From Myxococcota bacterium (GTDB lineage Bacteria; Myxococcota; XYA12-FULL-58-9; JALHOP01): a DNA stretch of 64,000 nt. Position 1 is the first letter of the stretch; each line of letters starts with the position of its first letter. The position numbers and the translations under genes were made by a program. The DNA is taken from contig JALHOP010000018.1 in NCBI GenBank assembly GCA_022842935.1, forward strand, positions 1 through 64,000, given 5' to 3'. Below are positions 8,534 through 18,277 of this stretch, one piece after another. The notes under the pieces are model-generated. The model did not search any database. It worked only from the letters and a program-made list of their open reading frames with translations, and had not been told where the DNA came from.

Positions 8534-8656
8534 CCTCGATGTCACTCCCCCAATATCGGCATCTACCGCGCCGCGTTGCTCAAATCGGGCTGCTCACCTC
8601 GGCGCCCTTAGCGACAGCGTCAAACCTGCGTATCCGTTCAGCACGATCCGCGTGTT

Positions 8657-10078
8657 ATGGAGAGCGCGATGCACGCGCCGCGAGCCGTCGATCATCCTCC
8701 CATCGCCTGGCTCCCCGAGATCGAAGCGGCTCTCGTGTGCGTGGCCGAAGTGCTGGTCGTGCTCATGTTGCTCAGGCAGCAGACGCTCGAGCTCACCGGC
8801 ATCGCGCTGCACTGGTGGGCCCTCGTCGCCCCGGCCCTCATCGCGTCTGTCCTCGCCTCATTCTCCGCGCGTGCGAGCGGTGCGACGGCGCTGCCCTTTG
8901 GACCCAACGCGGTGTTCGTTCTGGCGTTCGCTCGTGGCCTCGGACCTGCAAGCCTCGGCATGTGTACGCAGGCCGGCGGCGCGGAGTGTGGTCGCGAGCT
9001 CGGCGGTCTTTTCACTGCTGCTCTCCTCGTCTACGCGGCCATGGTTGCTGGCTTGACGCTCCTCATCTTGAAGCTGCGGCTCGAACGCTACCGGCGCGTG
9101 CTGCTCATGCCCCTGGCCGCGATCTGCTGGACCTACTTGGTCGTCGCGCCCGCGCTGAAGGTCGCGGCGGAGAGCATCGCCGTCATCGTTCCGACCGTGG
9201 CGCTGCTCGTGCTCCTGCTTGCTGGCGTTCGCAGGTTTGCCCCCTGGCTCGTTGCTCTTGGCCTGTGGTTCGTCATCGCCTGGCTTACGCATGACTTCCC
9301 ACAGCCGAGCGCAGCACACGCCGTGGCGAGCCTTCCGGGTTTTTCGCCCCGGGTGGTGTGGATGTGGCTTTCCCGGTGGACGTTCTGGATGGACGCCTTG
9401 CCGCTGGTCGCGCCAATCGCTATCGCCAACGCCTTCGGCATCATCGAGAACCTGGCGGCTGCGCGCGAGGTCGGTGATCACGCCTCGCCATCCCACACGC
9501 TTGGCATCGTCACCATTGGCACGTTGACCGGCGCGGCGTTGGGAGCAACGGCTCCGACCACCGTTTACGTTGGCCATACCGCGTTCCGTCGCCGCGGAGC
9601 CCGTTGGGCATACGGCCTATGCATGGTCCCTCCACTTTGTGCGATGGGCATGTTCGGTCACAGGCTTGCTGACCTCTTGCCCGCCACCATCTTCTTCGGC
9701 GCCACGGCTTACGTTGGCGTGACGGTCGGTCTCTTGCCGCGGCGTCACCTGAAGAACGTCGGCGATGTCGCGCGCGTGCTTCTTGTGGCACTCCCCGTGC
9801 TCACTGCGGCGTTTGTACCAACGTCCCATCCGGCCATCGCTTGGCTTGCCCGCGGTGGCGGACTCACCGCCGTTGGTTGGGCGTTTCTGTGTTTCGCCGA
9901 GCGCGACAGTCGAGCCCGAGAGGCCGCCGCCTGGGCGATGGCAGTCGCGAGCCTACTCGGAATCGTTCACGCGCCGCCGCTTGGGGTTGTCAGCTTCATG
10001 ACCGCTCTGGCGTACACGGGCGTCGCTTTGGCCGCGCGCCGCGTCGCATCGGCCTACTCGGCGACGACGCTCGGATAA
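8657..10078 (+). CDS. NCS2/AzgA-like purine permease
   Basis: A 473-residue membrane protein with about 12 hydrophobic segments. The region NAFGIIENLAAAREVGDHAS followed by TIGTLTGAALGATAPTTVYV resembles the conserved core of the NCS2 (nucleobase:cation symporter) family, where AzgA-type members have D-x-x-G-T-...-T-x-S-x-x-T-T-Y-V-E-S. The usual glutamates are partly replaced (YVGHTAF), so substrate and coupling are uncertain. It is divergent from the adenosine deaminase, with 123 bp between starts, which supports a purine role. The 3' end overlaps the convergent malic enzyme by 25 bp. Confidence 0.7.
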   Translation: MESAMHAPRAVDHPPIAWLPEIEAALVCVAEVLVVLMLLRQQTLELTGIALHWWALVAPALIASVLASFSARASGATALPFGPNAVFVLAFARGLGPASLGMCTQAGGAECGRELGGLFTAALLVYAAMVAGLTLLILKLRLERYRRVLLMPLAAICWTYLVVAPALKVAAESIAVIVPTVALLVLLLAGVRRFAPWLVALGLWFVIAWLTHDFPQPSAAHAVASLPGFSPRVVWMWLSRWTFWMDALPLVAPIAIANAFGIIENLAAAREVGDHASPSHTLGIVTIGTLTGAALGATAPTTVYVGHTAFRRRGARWAYGLCMVPPLCAMGMFGHRLADLLPATIFFGATAYVGVTVGLLPRRHLKNVGDVARVLLVALPVLTAAFVPTSHPAIAWLARGGGLTAVGWAFLCFAERDSRAREAAAWAMAVASLLGIVHAPPLGVVSFMTALAYTGVALAARRVASAYSATTLG

Positions 10079-11772
10079 GTGGGGTTCCACATCGTACGGT
10101 CGAGCTCGGCTTCGAGCTGTTCTTCGGACATGGGTCGGCCGAGGCCCGAGCGTCCTGCCTCGAGCGCTACGGCGCGCGCCACCGCTCGAGCGACCTCGCG
10201 CAGTCGAGTGAGGCGGGGAAGAAGGGCTCCACGCGCGAAGTCGGTGGTGTCGACCATGTTGGCAACGGCGCTCGCGGCGACGCTGAACATGGCGTCGCTC
10301 ACTTCACGGACCTCGGCCACCATGGCGCCCAAACCGACGCCGGGGAAGATGTAGACGTTGTTCGCTTGCGCGGCCTCGATGCGATGTCCGTCATGGACGA
10401 CGGGCGCGAACGGACTACCTGTCGCCACGAGGGCCCGGCCGCCGCTCCAGGTCACCAAGTCGGCGACGGTGGCTTCGCTCTTGCTGGTGGGGTTCGACAA
10501 CGGGAAGATCGCCGGCCGCGTCACGTGTCGCGCCATGGTGCGAACGACCTCGGCATCGAATGCGCCTGGTTGCCCGGTGGTTCCGATGAGCACTGTTGGC
10601 TTCATCGACGCGACCACCTCGGCCAGCCCGATGGACTTCTTTGGGTCGAGCGCAAAGCTGGTGGCGAGCTCGCGTGACCAGGCGAAGGCCTGCTTGTGCG
10701 CGTCGCGATGCGGGTCGTCACCGACCAAGAGACCACGGCTATCGAGGACGGCGATGCTCGCCTTGATCTGCGCCTCGCTCCTGCCGGCGCGACGCAGCGC
10801 ATCGGCGAGCAGCTGCGCGATGCCAACGCCAGCCGCCCCAGCTCCCATGATGACCACACGCTGGTCGATGAGGGATGTGTTGCTCGCTCGGCCGGCTGCG
10901 ATGACCGCCGCGAGGCCGACGGCGGCCGTGCCCTGGATGTCGTCGTTGAACGAAGCAAGGCGGCTCCGATAGCGCTCGTGCAGGGCGATTGCGTTGTTCT
11001 TCTTGAAGTCTTCCCATTGCAGGATCGCGCGGGGGAAACACTGCTTGACCGCGATGACGAACTCTTCGACGAGCGCGTCGTATTCGGGTCCACGCAAGCG
11101 GGGTGCGCGGTGGCCAACATAAAGCGGATCCGCCAGCAGCTCGGCGTTGTCTGTGCCGACGTCGAGGCTCACGGGTAGAACCTGCGACGGGTGGATGCCC
11201 GCACATGCCACGTAGAGCGCGAGCTTGCCGATGGGGATACCCATGCCGCCGGCACCCTGGTCGCCGAGTCCGAGGATGCGCTCGTTGTCAGTGACCACGA
11301 TGAGCCGGGTGTCTCCCGCCGACGCATTGGCCAGCACCTGCGCGATGCGTCCGCGATGCAGCGGCGTCACCCATACGCCGCGCGCGCGCCGGAAGATGTG
11401 GCTGAAGCGGCGGCACGCGTCGCCGACCGTTGGTGTGTACACGATTGGCATGAGCTCTTCGACATGGTCGAGGAGCACGCGATAGAAGAGCACCTCGTTG
11501 CGCTCTTGCAAGGCGCCCATGCCGATATAGCGCTCGAGGGCGTCCGTCTTGCGGGCGATATTGTGGTAAGCGCGATCGGCTTGCTGCTCGATGGTCGAGA
11601 CAACCGGCGGCAAAAGGCCGTCGAGACCGAGCTCTTGGCGCTCGGCCTGGGTGAAGGCGGTACTCTTGTTGATCAAGGGTGCGTTTAGCAGCTCGTGTCT
11701 GCGAATGCGGACGCGTACGCTCCACTCACCACGGTCATCACGTTCGAATCGATAGCTATCCACGACGGCCAT
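10054..11772 (-). CDS. maeA: NAD-dependent malic enzyme
   Basis: Oxidative decarboxylation of malate to pyruvate in the cytoplasm, feeding gluconeogenesis or NAD(P)H supply. The protein is 572 residues, the usual length of the large malic enzymes. Visible signatures are MPIVYTPTVGDACRRFSHIF (N-terminal catalytic Tyr region), LDVGTDN, FNDDIQGTAAVGLAAV (metal Asp), the Rossmann motif GAGAAGVGIAQLL and LSNPTSKSEA. The start ATG is at 11770-11772. NAD rather than NADP use is inferred from overall type, not proved. It is convergent with the permease gene. Confidence 0.92.
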   Translation of the reverse strand: MAVVDSYRFERDDRGEWSVRVRIRRHELLNAPLINKSTAFTQAERQELGLDGLLPPVVSTIEQQADRAYHNIARKTDALERYIGMGALQERNEVLFYRVLLDHVEELMPIVYTPTVGDACRRFSHIFRRARGVWVTPLHRGRIAQVLANASAGDTRLIVVTDNERILGLGDQGAGGMGIPIGKLALYVACAGIHPSQVLPVSLDVGTDNAELLADPLYVGHRAPRLRGPEYDALVEEFVIAVKQCFPRAILQWEDFKKNNAIALHERYRSRLASFNDDIQGTAAVGLAAVIAAGRASNTSLIDQRVVIMGAGAAGVGIAQLLADALRRAGRSEAQIKASIAVLDSRGLLVGDDPHRDAHKQAFAWSRELATSFALDPKKSIGLAEVVASMKPTVLIGTTGQPGAFDAEVVRTMARHVTRPAIFPLSNPTSKSEATVADLVTWSGGRALVATGSPFAPVVHDGHRIEAAQANNVYIFPGVGLGAMVAEVREVSDAMFSVAASAVANMVDTTDFARGALLPRLTRLREVARAVARAVALEAGRSGLGRPMSEEQLEAELDRTMWNPTYPSVVAE

Positions 11773-11845
11773 GGCCTAAACCACGAAGGGCCATGGGTGG
11801 CCAAGCCTATTGGTGGACGATAGCGGCGGCTTGCAGCGTCAGGAG

Positions 11846-12598
11846 TCACTTCCACGCCAGCCGTGGCACGTAGCGGTAGAGGCCATCGCCCGGCTCGACC
11901 TTGGCGTCGCTCCATTTCGTATCAACGAAAACGTTCATGGCGTTGGGGTAGCCGGCAACGAAGGCCATGACATTGGCCGGCTCGTTATCGATGGTAGCGA
12001 CCACGGTTCCGAGCTTGTCGACCTCGGGTTTGATGTCACGCTTGAAGTCCGCGTCAGCGTACTTCGAGCCATCGGGGCGCTTAGCCATCGGCTTCAGGAA
12101 GAGAAAGTAGCGTTCATTGTCGGGAGCGAAGCCGTCACGGGTCAGAGCTTCGAGTGTGCCCGCGCCCTGGTCGCTCGCGACGCGGCCCGTCAAGAATACG
12201 ACCCGCGCGCCAGCATCCGCGAGGCGACGCGTCAGGTCTGCGACCTCGGGGATGACCGGGTCGATGGCCGTGTGCGCGTTGTCGAGAAACGTCTTCAAGA
12301 AGAACGGTAGCAACACCTTCATGACCGCGTCGGTCTCGTCGGCGCTCAGGCCGGCCGCGCGTACCGTGTCCGCAGCGGCGTAGCGAACCTGCTCCTCGCG
12401 GAGCATCGCTAGCGCTTTCTTGGCTTTGGGAAAGGCATCGGCGTCTTTGGTAGCGGCCCACTCGCGAAGGACTGCGACCATACGCGGGTCGTTGTTGTAC
12501 AGAGCGTAGTCGAGATCGAGGACGACCACGGGTTGGTCTCCATCGCGCACATGGCGTCGTACCGTGGCGATGAGCTTCGTTACCACCTCGGCGCTCAT
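11846..12598 (-). CDS. HAD-superfamily hydrolase-like protein
   Basis: A 250-residue protein (start MSAEVVTKLIATVRRHVRDG, ATG at 12598; the longer upstream frame is Arg/Pro-rich noise). HAD motifs: I is VVVLDLDYALYNNDP (D-x-D with Tyr after it); II is VVFLTGR; III is ATIDNEPANV, where an acidic pair is expected. The protein therefore probably binds Mg2+ and a phosphorylated substrate. It resembles uncharacterised myxobacterial HAD proteins. It lies 73 bp downstream of malic enzyme on the same strand, but a shared transcript is not obvious. Confidence 0.7.
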   Translation of the reverse strand: MSAEVVTKLIATVRRHVRDGDQPVVVLDLDYALYNNDPRMVAVLREWAATKDADAFPKAKKALAMLREEQVRYAAADTVRAAGLSADETDAVMKVLLPFFLKTFLDNAHTAIDPVIPEVADLTRRLADAGARVVFLTGRVASDQGAGTLEALTRDGFAPDNERYFLFLKPMAKRPDGSKYADADFKRDIKPEVDKLGTVVATIDNEPANVMAFVAGYPNAMNVFVDTKWSDAKVEPGDGLYRYVPRLAWK

Positions 12599-12903
12599 GA
12601 GGGGTACAAACCGAGTGGCCGCGACCCAAGCGGCGCCACCGACGGGTTCGCGCGACGACGGCGCTAGCCGACTCAGGACGACGCCGAGTGTTGGCCCCAA
12701 GGGGTATCGGACCGGGTTTTGCGGAGAGCCTTGAAGCGCCGGGGCTGTCCGCGCCAGCGGTCTCCGAGCGGGGGCCCACGTTGGAGTCGTATCCTTACGT
12801 GCCGTGGCTTGGATGACGCGACGTGGTCGTTGGGTCCGCAATCGAAAGGGCCTCCTGGTTGCGTTATCGGTTCGACCACGCGACGAGGTTGCCTGCGCCT
12901 ATG
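12599..12903. other. Intergenic, nothing recognised
   Basis: Long frames here on both strands are Arg/Ser-rich overlaps of the HAD gene's 5' side. I see no RNA gene, repeat or clear terminator. Confidence 0.4.
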
Positions 12904-14226
12904 TCAGCCCCCGAACCTCACATTGCAGCCGATGACGAGCTTCTGCGCCCAGACCGTGTAGTCACCCCGAGCGGACGGCAGCGCGAATCCAGAAAGGGTG
13001 TCGGCCCGGGGGTTGAATATCGAGGCCTCGACCCGCACGGGCACGCCGAGCACGGCTCCGTACGTCGCTTCGAGTGTGATGTCTTCGGTGACGGGAAGGC
13101 GGGCGCCGAGGTTGAGCTCGAACAAGGTGAAGTCGATATTGAGCGGGCTGATTGCCTCGCGAGGGGTGTTTCGCGGGGTGACGTCGAAGCGCGACGCCAG
13201 CTCGATTCCCGAATCGAGCTTGTAGCTGCCGCGTAGCCCCACCGTGTATTCGTTCCGCGACTCGCGCACCGAGACTTGGTCGCCACGGAGAAGGGCGCTG
13301 TCGGAGGTAATCACGCGGCCAAGGATGAGACGCTGCCGACTCTTTCCCTGAATTTGTCCGAGCAGCGCGAAGGTCATGCGTCCCGTGGTGAACTCCGCTT
13401 CGGCGTTCACCGCCCAAGGAATCGGGTAGGTCAGGCGGAAGTCGGCGGTAGGGTTAGCGATCTGCGCAGGTACAGCCCCGGCGAGGGACGATGGCGCGAC
13501 GAGCGCCAGGCGTCCGCCCAGGCGCGGCGTTTGAGGGAGAAAGCCGCTGACCGCGATTGCGAGGTTGTCGGTTGGCTTGGCGTAGACGCTCGCAAGCACC
13601 AGGGTCGACCAACCGTGCAAGTCGAGCTCGAGACGACCTTCGAGCTCCGGATCTTCGAAGGGGAAGAGCTGGGCGCCGGACGGCAGGGCGCGATTCGCAT
13701 AAGCGCCGAAGTCGTAGGAGGCCTGCTGGTCGAGAGACACCAACATGGGGCCGCCACCGAGGGCGAGCGCGATGTTTGGAGTTGCCCTCCAGACCGCACC
13801 AAGCGGAGCCGCGTAGGCAAACGCGGTGCTGTCGGTGACGTGATAGCGGGTCGGGCCATCTGAGCGCCATCGCGTACCTGCGGTGGTTGGGCTGAAGACG
13901 CCGGCGAAGACGCGCAGCTCCGGCCACGGGGTGCTCGCCACCGCGGTCAAGGCGCCGACCGGCGAGATGATGCCGAATTGCTCGCGCGGATAGAGCGGCT
14001 CCGCACTCGCATCCTCTGGTTCGCGCTGGTAGCCCACGCGGATGTAGCTCGCGCGAGCCTCGATGAAGACGGCGTGTGGCGTCTTCAGCATGCCGAGCAC
14101 CGCAGGACCCCAATACATCGTGGAGCCATTCGCCTGCGTTGGGCCGGCAAAGACGCCACCAGCCGGAGATGCGACGAGGACCGCAACGAGGGCCGTCGTT
14201 AGCACGTCGACCTTCGGCGCAGGCAC
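12904..14226 (-). CDS. FadL/OmpP1-like outer-membrane protein
   Basis: A 440-residue protein with an N-terminal signal sequence (VLTTALVAVLVASPAGGVFA, cleavage near residue 27) followed by repeated amphipathic beta strands ending at a C-terminal NVRFGG. Features such as GSTMYWGPAVLGML near the N-terminus and WAVNAEAEFTTGRMTFALLG are like the FadL/OMPP1/TodX hydrophobic-compound channels, ~420-450 residues long. The GTG start at 14226 lies inside the last codons of the upstream MYXO-CTERM gene (28-bp overlap), so the two are probably translated from one transcript. Substrate unknown. Confidence 0.65.
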   Translation of the reverse strand: MPAPKVDVLTTALVAVLVASPAGGVFAGPTQANGSTMYWGPAVLGMLKTPHAVFIEARASYIRVGYQREPEDASAEPLYPREQFGIISPVGALTAVASTPWPELRVFAGVFSPTTAGTRWRSDGPTRYHVTDSTAFAYAAPLGAVWRATPNIALALGGGPMLVSLDQQASYDFGAYANRALPSGAQLFPFEDPELEGRLELDLHGWSTLVLASVYAKPTDNLAIAVSGFLPQTPRLGGRLALVAPSSLAGAVPAQIANPTADFRLTYPIPWAVNAEAEFTTGRMTFALLGQIQGKSRQRLILGRVITSDSALLRGDQVSVRESRNEYTVGLRGSYKLDSGIELASRFDVTPRNTPREAISPLNIDFTLFELNLGARLPVTEDITLEATYGAVLGVPVRVEASIFNPRADTLSGFALPSARGDYTVWAQKLVIGCNVRFGG

Positions 14227-16310
14227 ACGACCACGCCAGCGATGGCGAATACGACGAGCGGCATAACGTCACCGGCTGCGTTGCATCCCATTCCGGGCTC
14301 GTCGACGACCGCATAACTCTGGACGAAGGTCGCGGCGTTGCCTGCCTGGTCCGTGGCGGTCAGACGCACGCGAACCGTGGAGAGGTCGGGTAGACCTCCG
14401 AGCTCCAGGACGCCGGCAGACGTCAGTCTGCCACGCGCGAGCTCCCGATCGTCCTCGGCGCGACGGCCGACGGCGGAGATCACATAGTCGACGACGATGT
14501 CCTCGGCTTTGCTCAGGTTGTCGTCAGCATCGACGCGCAAGATCGTGCCGCCCGTCGCGATGATGCCGCGGGGGCTGTCGCGCACGACGACAACTGGGGG
14601 CGTGGTGTCAATCTCCACGATGACCGTCTCAGGGGACGGGTCGGTGTTTCCGGAGAGATCTCGCGCGTAGATCGTCAACTCGTGTCGGCCGCCGATGAGG
14701 CCGCTCAAGCTGATGGTATTGCCGACGTGAACGTCTGTCTGTTCGACCCCATCGATCGCGACCAGGTGATGGATGAAACCTGGTGGCGTCTTGTCGTCGG
14801 CCGACTCGGCCAGCAGCTCGAGCTCGGGGCCACACGGGCAGCGGGGCGCGTCGGCGAGGGCCGTGCGCGGCGGGTTGTCGTCCGGACCAGCACTAAACAG
14901 CGAGAACGAAGCGACGATTCCGGCGGCGCTCGTACGAACCTCGTCGATGGCCACAGCGAGCGGGGTCGACGTGAACACGTTCGCCGCAACAGGCATCTCG
15001 CGCAGAGAGCTCAAGAAGCGCGGCATCACGGCCGCCTCGACGAAGCCCGCCATGGTGGCCCGCGAGAGGTTGAGGTCTGCGCGCCCAATTTGGACCGCGA
15101 GAGCGTCCATCCCCATGCTCTTTGGTGCCACTACGATACGGCGCTTGCTATCGCGCACGGCGACGTCCGCGCCAACGAACACGCCGGTGTCGAAGCTCGC
15201 CGAGTACTGTTCGTTCGATGGCATACGGATCGCGACTTCGCCGTGCAGATCCTCGACCTGAAGTACGACGCCGCCACCATCGTCGCCCGTCACGAAGCGG
15301 GGTGGCCGGCGCGCGACGACCAGTGCATCGACGCGGGAGCCGGGTAGGGTGCCGTCGAGGACGTCGCCGATGCCGACATCGGTCGTCCGGGTGTCGAAGC
15401 ATAGCCAGCCAGCCGCCCACGCGGAGTCCATGACCCGCTGAACGAAATGGTCGGCCACACCGATCGCCGTCGTGCCCCTAGGTAGCGCGATTGGGGTCGC
15501 GCTGGGAGTCGGGCGTGCCTCGAGTGCGCTCGCGTCGACGCAGCTACTGCGTGTAGCTGGCTGCACATCCAGGTCGAAATCGAGGATGAGCGCGTCGTCT
15601 TCGACGCTGATGACGCGGGGCTGCGCCCGGAACTGCAGGCGCGCTAACGAGATGTCGCGATCGACGAGGCCAGTGGTGGTGTCGGCGATCCGTTGATTCA
15701 ACATCGACGGAAGATTGGCCGCGAGGTCATCGCGGACGTAGTCGAGGAGGGCGTTGCGTACGGTGTCATGGACGGCCGCGAGGATAGAGCCGTAGAGCCC
15801 GCAGGTCGCGAGGTCGAGAGTCACGGCGTTGTTCTCGATGGAGAGCTCGACCGAGTCGACGACGACCTCGGGCACGCAGTCGGTTACACCGAGACGCGCT
15901 TGGGCGTTCACCGCGAAGTGGTCGATGTCGAGGGCGACGTTACAGGCGGTGTTCGGCAGCGCGCACACGGTTAGCTCGAGGAACGCGGAAACGTTGATGG
16001 CGCCGGCGATGCGCAGGTTGATGGTGCCAGGGCGAAGATCGACCTCGACCTCGTCGAGCGATGCGCGCACCTCCGCGCCACTCGCGTGAATCGCCACATC
16101 GTCGAACCACCCACCGCATTCGAAGACCGTGCGGTCGATCGCCGGCAAAGCGATGGCGTCTGGGAGCAAGGCATCGGCTGCATGGAGCGCCGTATCGATC
16201 GATTCCTGGGTAATCTGCGCACGGACCGCCGAGCGAGCGTAGGTGGGTTCGCAGGTGGCAAATGCCAACCGCGGCAGCAACACGACCAAGCTCAAGAAGA
16301 ACGCACGCAT
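14199..16310 (-). CDS. Secreted TULIP-like protein with MYXO-CTERM tail
   Basis: A 703-residue exported protein. Residues 1-19 are a signal peptide (FFLLSLVVLL-like, cut after FATC region). Residues ~30-470 resemble two BPI/LBP-type (TULIP) lipid-binding lobes: paired beta-rich segments with ITQESIDTALHAADALLPDA and ADHFVQRVMDSAWAAGWLC. Residues ~490-660 contain a Cys-rich link (CPCGPELELL) and an Ig-like region with DLSGNTDPSPETVIVEIDTT. The end, GMGCNAAGDVM plus a hydrophobic helix plus CLRRR, is a MYXO-CTERM surface-anchoring signal. The TULIP assignment is my reading of the pattern. It is co-transcribed with the FadL-like gene, perhaps for lipid handling. Confidence 0.7.
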   Translation of the reverse strand: MRAFFLSLVVLLPRLAFATCEPTYARSAVRAQITQESIDTALHAADALLPDAIALPAIDRTVFECGGWFDDVAIHASGAEVRASLDEVEVDLRPGTINLRIAGAINVSAFLELTVCALPNTACNVALDIDHFAVNAQARLGVTDCVPEVVVDSVELSIENNAVTLDLATCGLYGSILAAVHDTVRNALLDYVRDDLAANLPSMLNQRIADTTTGLVDRDISLARLQFRAQPRVISVEDDALILDFDLDVQPATRSSCVDASALEARPTPSATPIALPRGTTAIGVADHFVQRVMDSAWAAGWLCFDTRTTDVGIGDVLDGTLPGSRVDALVVARRPPRFVTGDDGGGVVLQVEDLHGEVAIRMPSNEQYSASFDTGVFVGADVAVRDSKRRIVVAPKSMGMDALAVQIGRADLNLSRATMAGFVEAAVMPRFLSSLREMPVAANVFTSTPLAVAIDEVRTSAAGIVASFSLFSAGPDDNPPRTALADAPRCPCGPELELLAESADDKTPPGFIHHLVAIDGVEQTDVHVGNTISLSGLIGGRHELTIYARDLSGNTDPSPETVIVEIDTTPPVVVVRDSPRGIIATGGTILRVDADDNLSKAEDIVVDYVISAVGRRAEDDRELARGRLTSAGVLELGGLPDLSTVRVRLTATDQAGNAATFVQSYAVVDEPGMGCNAAGDVMPLVVFAIAGVVVCLRRRSTC

Positions 16311-16511
16311 GTAAGGAAATGCCCCGAACGGGCTTATCGACCGTTAGACGTCATTTGATGTGTCCACACGGGTGTCCGGAGGGCTCGCGCCGTTTGCCGA
16401 CGCATCGTTGCGTGCGGCGCGGCGTGTGGCCGAGCCTCGCAAGACCGCTCATTCTTCCGTGTTTTCAGACACCTGCGCGACACTGGCGGGGGCCGACGGG
16501 TCGCGTGTCGC

Positions 16512-17471
16512 CTACCGCATGTCCTTGAGTATGCTGCCCAACAGCGCGTGGCTCGACTTTAGGACGCGGAGCGCCTCGCGCATGCTCGCTTCCCACTCGT
16601 CATCGCGTAGCCGTCCCTTGAGAAGGTCGGCGATGCATCGACCCGCCAGGGACACCGACTGAGCTAGCTCTTCGACATCTCCCACGGTCAGGAGCGGCGG
16701 CGGCGGGGGCGTGCCCTTTTCACGCTCGATCGCTTCGCGTTCCGCGCGTTCGGCACGCTCGAGCCTCTCTTCGAGCTCGCGCTCGCGACGCGCGCGTTCG
16801 CTGGCGACGCGTTGTTCGCGGCGGGTGTGCTCCTCGAGCGCCTCGCGCTCACGGCGCGCGTGATCCTCCAACGCTTCTTGCTCGCGCCGGGCTGCTTCTC
16901 GGCGCGCTTCGGCCTCGCGTCGGTCGGCTTCCTGTCGCGCCTGCGCCTCGCGTCGGTCGGCGTCCTCGCGCGCCTGTTGCTCTCGCCTCGCTGCCTCCTG
17001 CAGCGCTTCTTGGTCGCGGCGCATCTGTTCGCGCAGCGCTTCCTGGACCCTACCGTGATAGGCCTCGACCTCTTGCTTCTTGGCTTGCAGGAAGGCGTTG
17101 AGCTTCTTCACGCTTGCTTCCGCTTCCTCGCGCAGCTCTTTTTCGCGCAGCGCTTCTTGGCGGGCCTCGTCGAGCTCGTTTTCTTTGGCGGTCCACCCTT
17201 CGCGGACGGACTGCATCCTGTCCTCTAGAGCACGGACCTTCTTGCGCAGGATCGCGATCTTCTCTTCGCTGGTGGTACGCCCGAGCTGGTCTTCGCCGTC
17301 GACGCGCACCGGGTCGAAAAGACTGCCCGGAAGGGGCTTGTCTGGTGTCTTGGGGCGAGGACGCGGGGGCGGCTCAGGGGCCGTTTTGGCGGACGCGGAG
17401 GCCTGCTGAACTTCGTTCAGCAAATCCAGGACGCCCTCGAGCTCCTGTGTGGCTGTCCGCTCACGCGCCAT
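16512..17471 (-). CDS. Coiled-coil protein
   Basis: A 319-residue protein. The N-terminal ~60 residues are Pro-rich and acidic. Residues ~70-250 are an unbroken coiled coil dominated by repeating A-R-R-E-Q/E-A-L/E units (about seven near-identical segments around 16800-17050). The C-terminal ~60 residues form a small helical domain (VGDVEELAQSVSLAGRCIAD). No signal peptide or membrane helix is present, so it is probably a cytoplasmic scaffold or filament-forming protein. The repeated DNA in the coil comes from the protein repeat and is not a mobile element. Confidence 0.75.
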   Translation of the reverse strand: MARERTATQELEGVLDLLNEVQQASASAKTAPEPPPRPRPKTPDKPLPGSLFDPVRVDGEDQLGRTTSEEKIAILRKKVRALEDRMQSVREGWTAKENELDEARQEALREKELREEAEASVKKLNAFLQAKKQEVEAYHGRVQEALREQMRRDQEALQEAARREQQAREDADRREAQARQEADRREAEARREAARREQEALEDHARREREALEEHTRREQRVASERARRERELEERLERAERAEREAIEREKGTPPPPPLLTVGDVEELAQSVSLAGRCIADLLKGRLRDDEWEASMREALRVLKSSHALLGSILKDMR

Positions 17472-17519
17472 GGTTCGAATGTACCGGCGCAGCGGCGCGG
17501 TACCAAGCCGATCTCAGGC

Positions 17520-18245
17520 TCACGTCACGTTCTTGCGAGCCTCGCCCTTGTGCGCCCGAATGTTGAGGATCTCGACGCCTAGCGAGAAGGCGATAGCGAA
17601 ATAGATGTACCCGCGGTTGATGTGTTGGCCGAGGGCCTCGGCGACCAGCATGACCCCAATGAGCAACAGGAAGGCCAGAGCAAGGATCTTCATGCTCGGA
17701 TGTCGGTCGACGAAGCGCGACACGGCTCCGGAGAACGCCACCATCACGATGACCGCGATGACCACCGCAGCCATCATGACTTCGATGCGCTGCGCCATAC
17801 CGACCGCGGTGATGACGGAGTCGAGGGAGAACACGAGGTCGAGCGCGAGGATCTGGATGATGACGCTGGCGAAGCCGCTCGAGCGCTCCTTGGGTTCACC
17901 GTGATCGGTCTCGGTGCGCGCGAAGATCTCGTGCGTCGACTTGGCGAGTAAGAATAGGCCGCCCCCGAGGAGAATGAAGTCGCGTCCCGAGAAGGCGTGC
18001 CCCATGACCTCTGGCGTCAACGGTTTGGTCAGAGCCATCAAGGCGCTCACCGCGCCGAGCAGCGCAAGGCGCCCTACCAGTGCCGCGCCGAGACCAATGA
18101 AGCGAGCACTCTTCTGCTGCGCCTGCGGTAAGCGGCCGACGAGAATGGCGACAAAGACGATGTTGTCGATGCCGAGAACGATCTCGAGCGCGGTCAGCGC
18201 AGCGAGGCTGACCCAGGTTTGTGGGTCGGTAAAGAGCTCTTGCAC
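17520..18245 (-). CDS. TerC-family integral membrane protein
   Basis: A 241-residue membrane protein with about seven helices. The TerC signatures LEIVLGIDNIVFVAILVGRL and LALDLVFSLDSVITAVGMAQ carry the two conserved Asp pairs that bind metal in the membrane. TerC proteins are linked to Mn2+ export, metalation of secreted proteins and tellurite resistance. The start is GTG (18243-18245). The gene lies 32 bp downstream of the serine hydrolase on the same strand, so co-transcription is possible. No manganese riboswitch is apparent upstream. Confidence 0.9.
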   Translation of the reverse strand: MQELFTDPQTWVSLAALTALEIVLGIDNIVFVAILVGRLPQAQQKSARFIGLGAALVGRLALLGAVSALMALTKPLTPEVMGHAFSGRDFILLGGGLFLLAKSTHEIFARTETDHGEPKERSSGFASVIIQILALDLVFSLDSVITAVGMAQRIEVMMAAVVIAVIVMVAFSGAVSRFVDRHPSMKILALAFLLLIGVMLVAEALGQHINRGYIYFAIAFSLGVEILNIRAHKGEARKNVT

Positions 18246-18277
18246 GGCGGTAATGTGATTCGCGCGAACGTCGTCGG

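Noticed and set aside
9841-10677. 278-codon plus-strand frame
   Set aside because: Overlaps the permease end and is antisense to malic enzyme; no family character.
16790-17060. Repeated DNA suggesting a CRISPR or satellite array
   Set aside because: The repeats are codons of the A-R-R-E coiled coil; unit lengths and spacing do not fit CRISPR.
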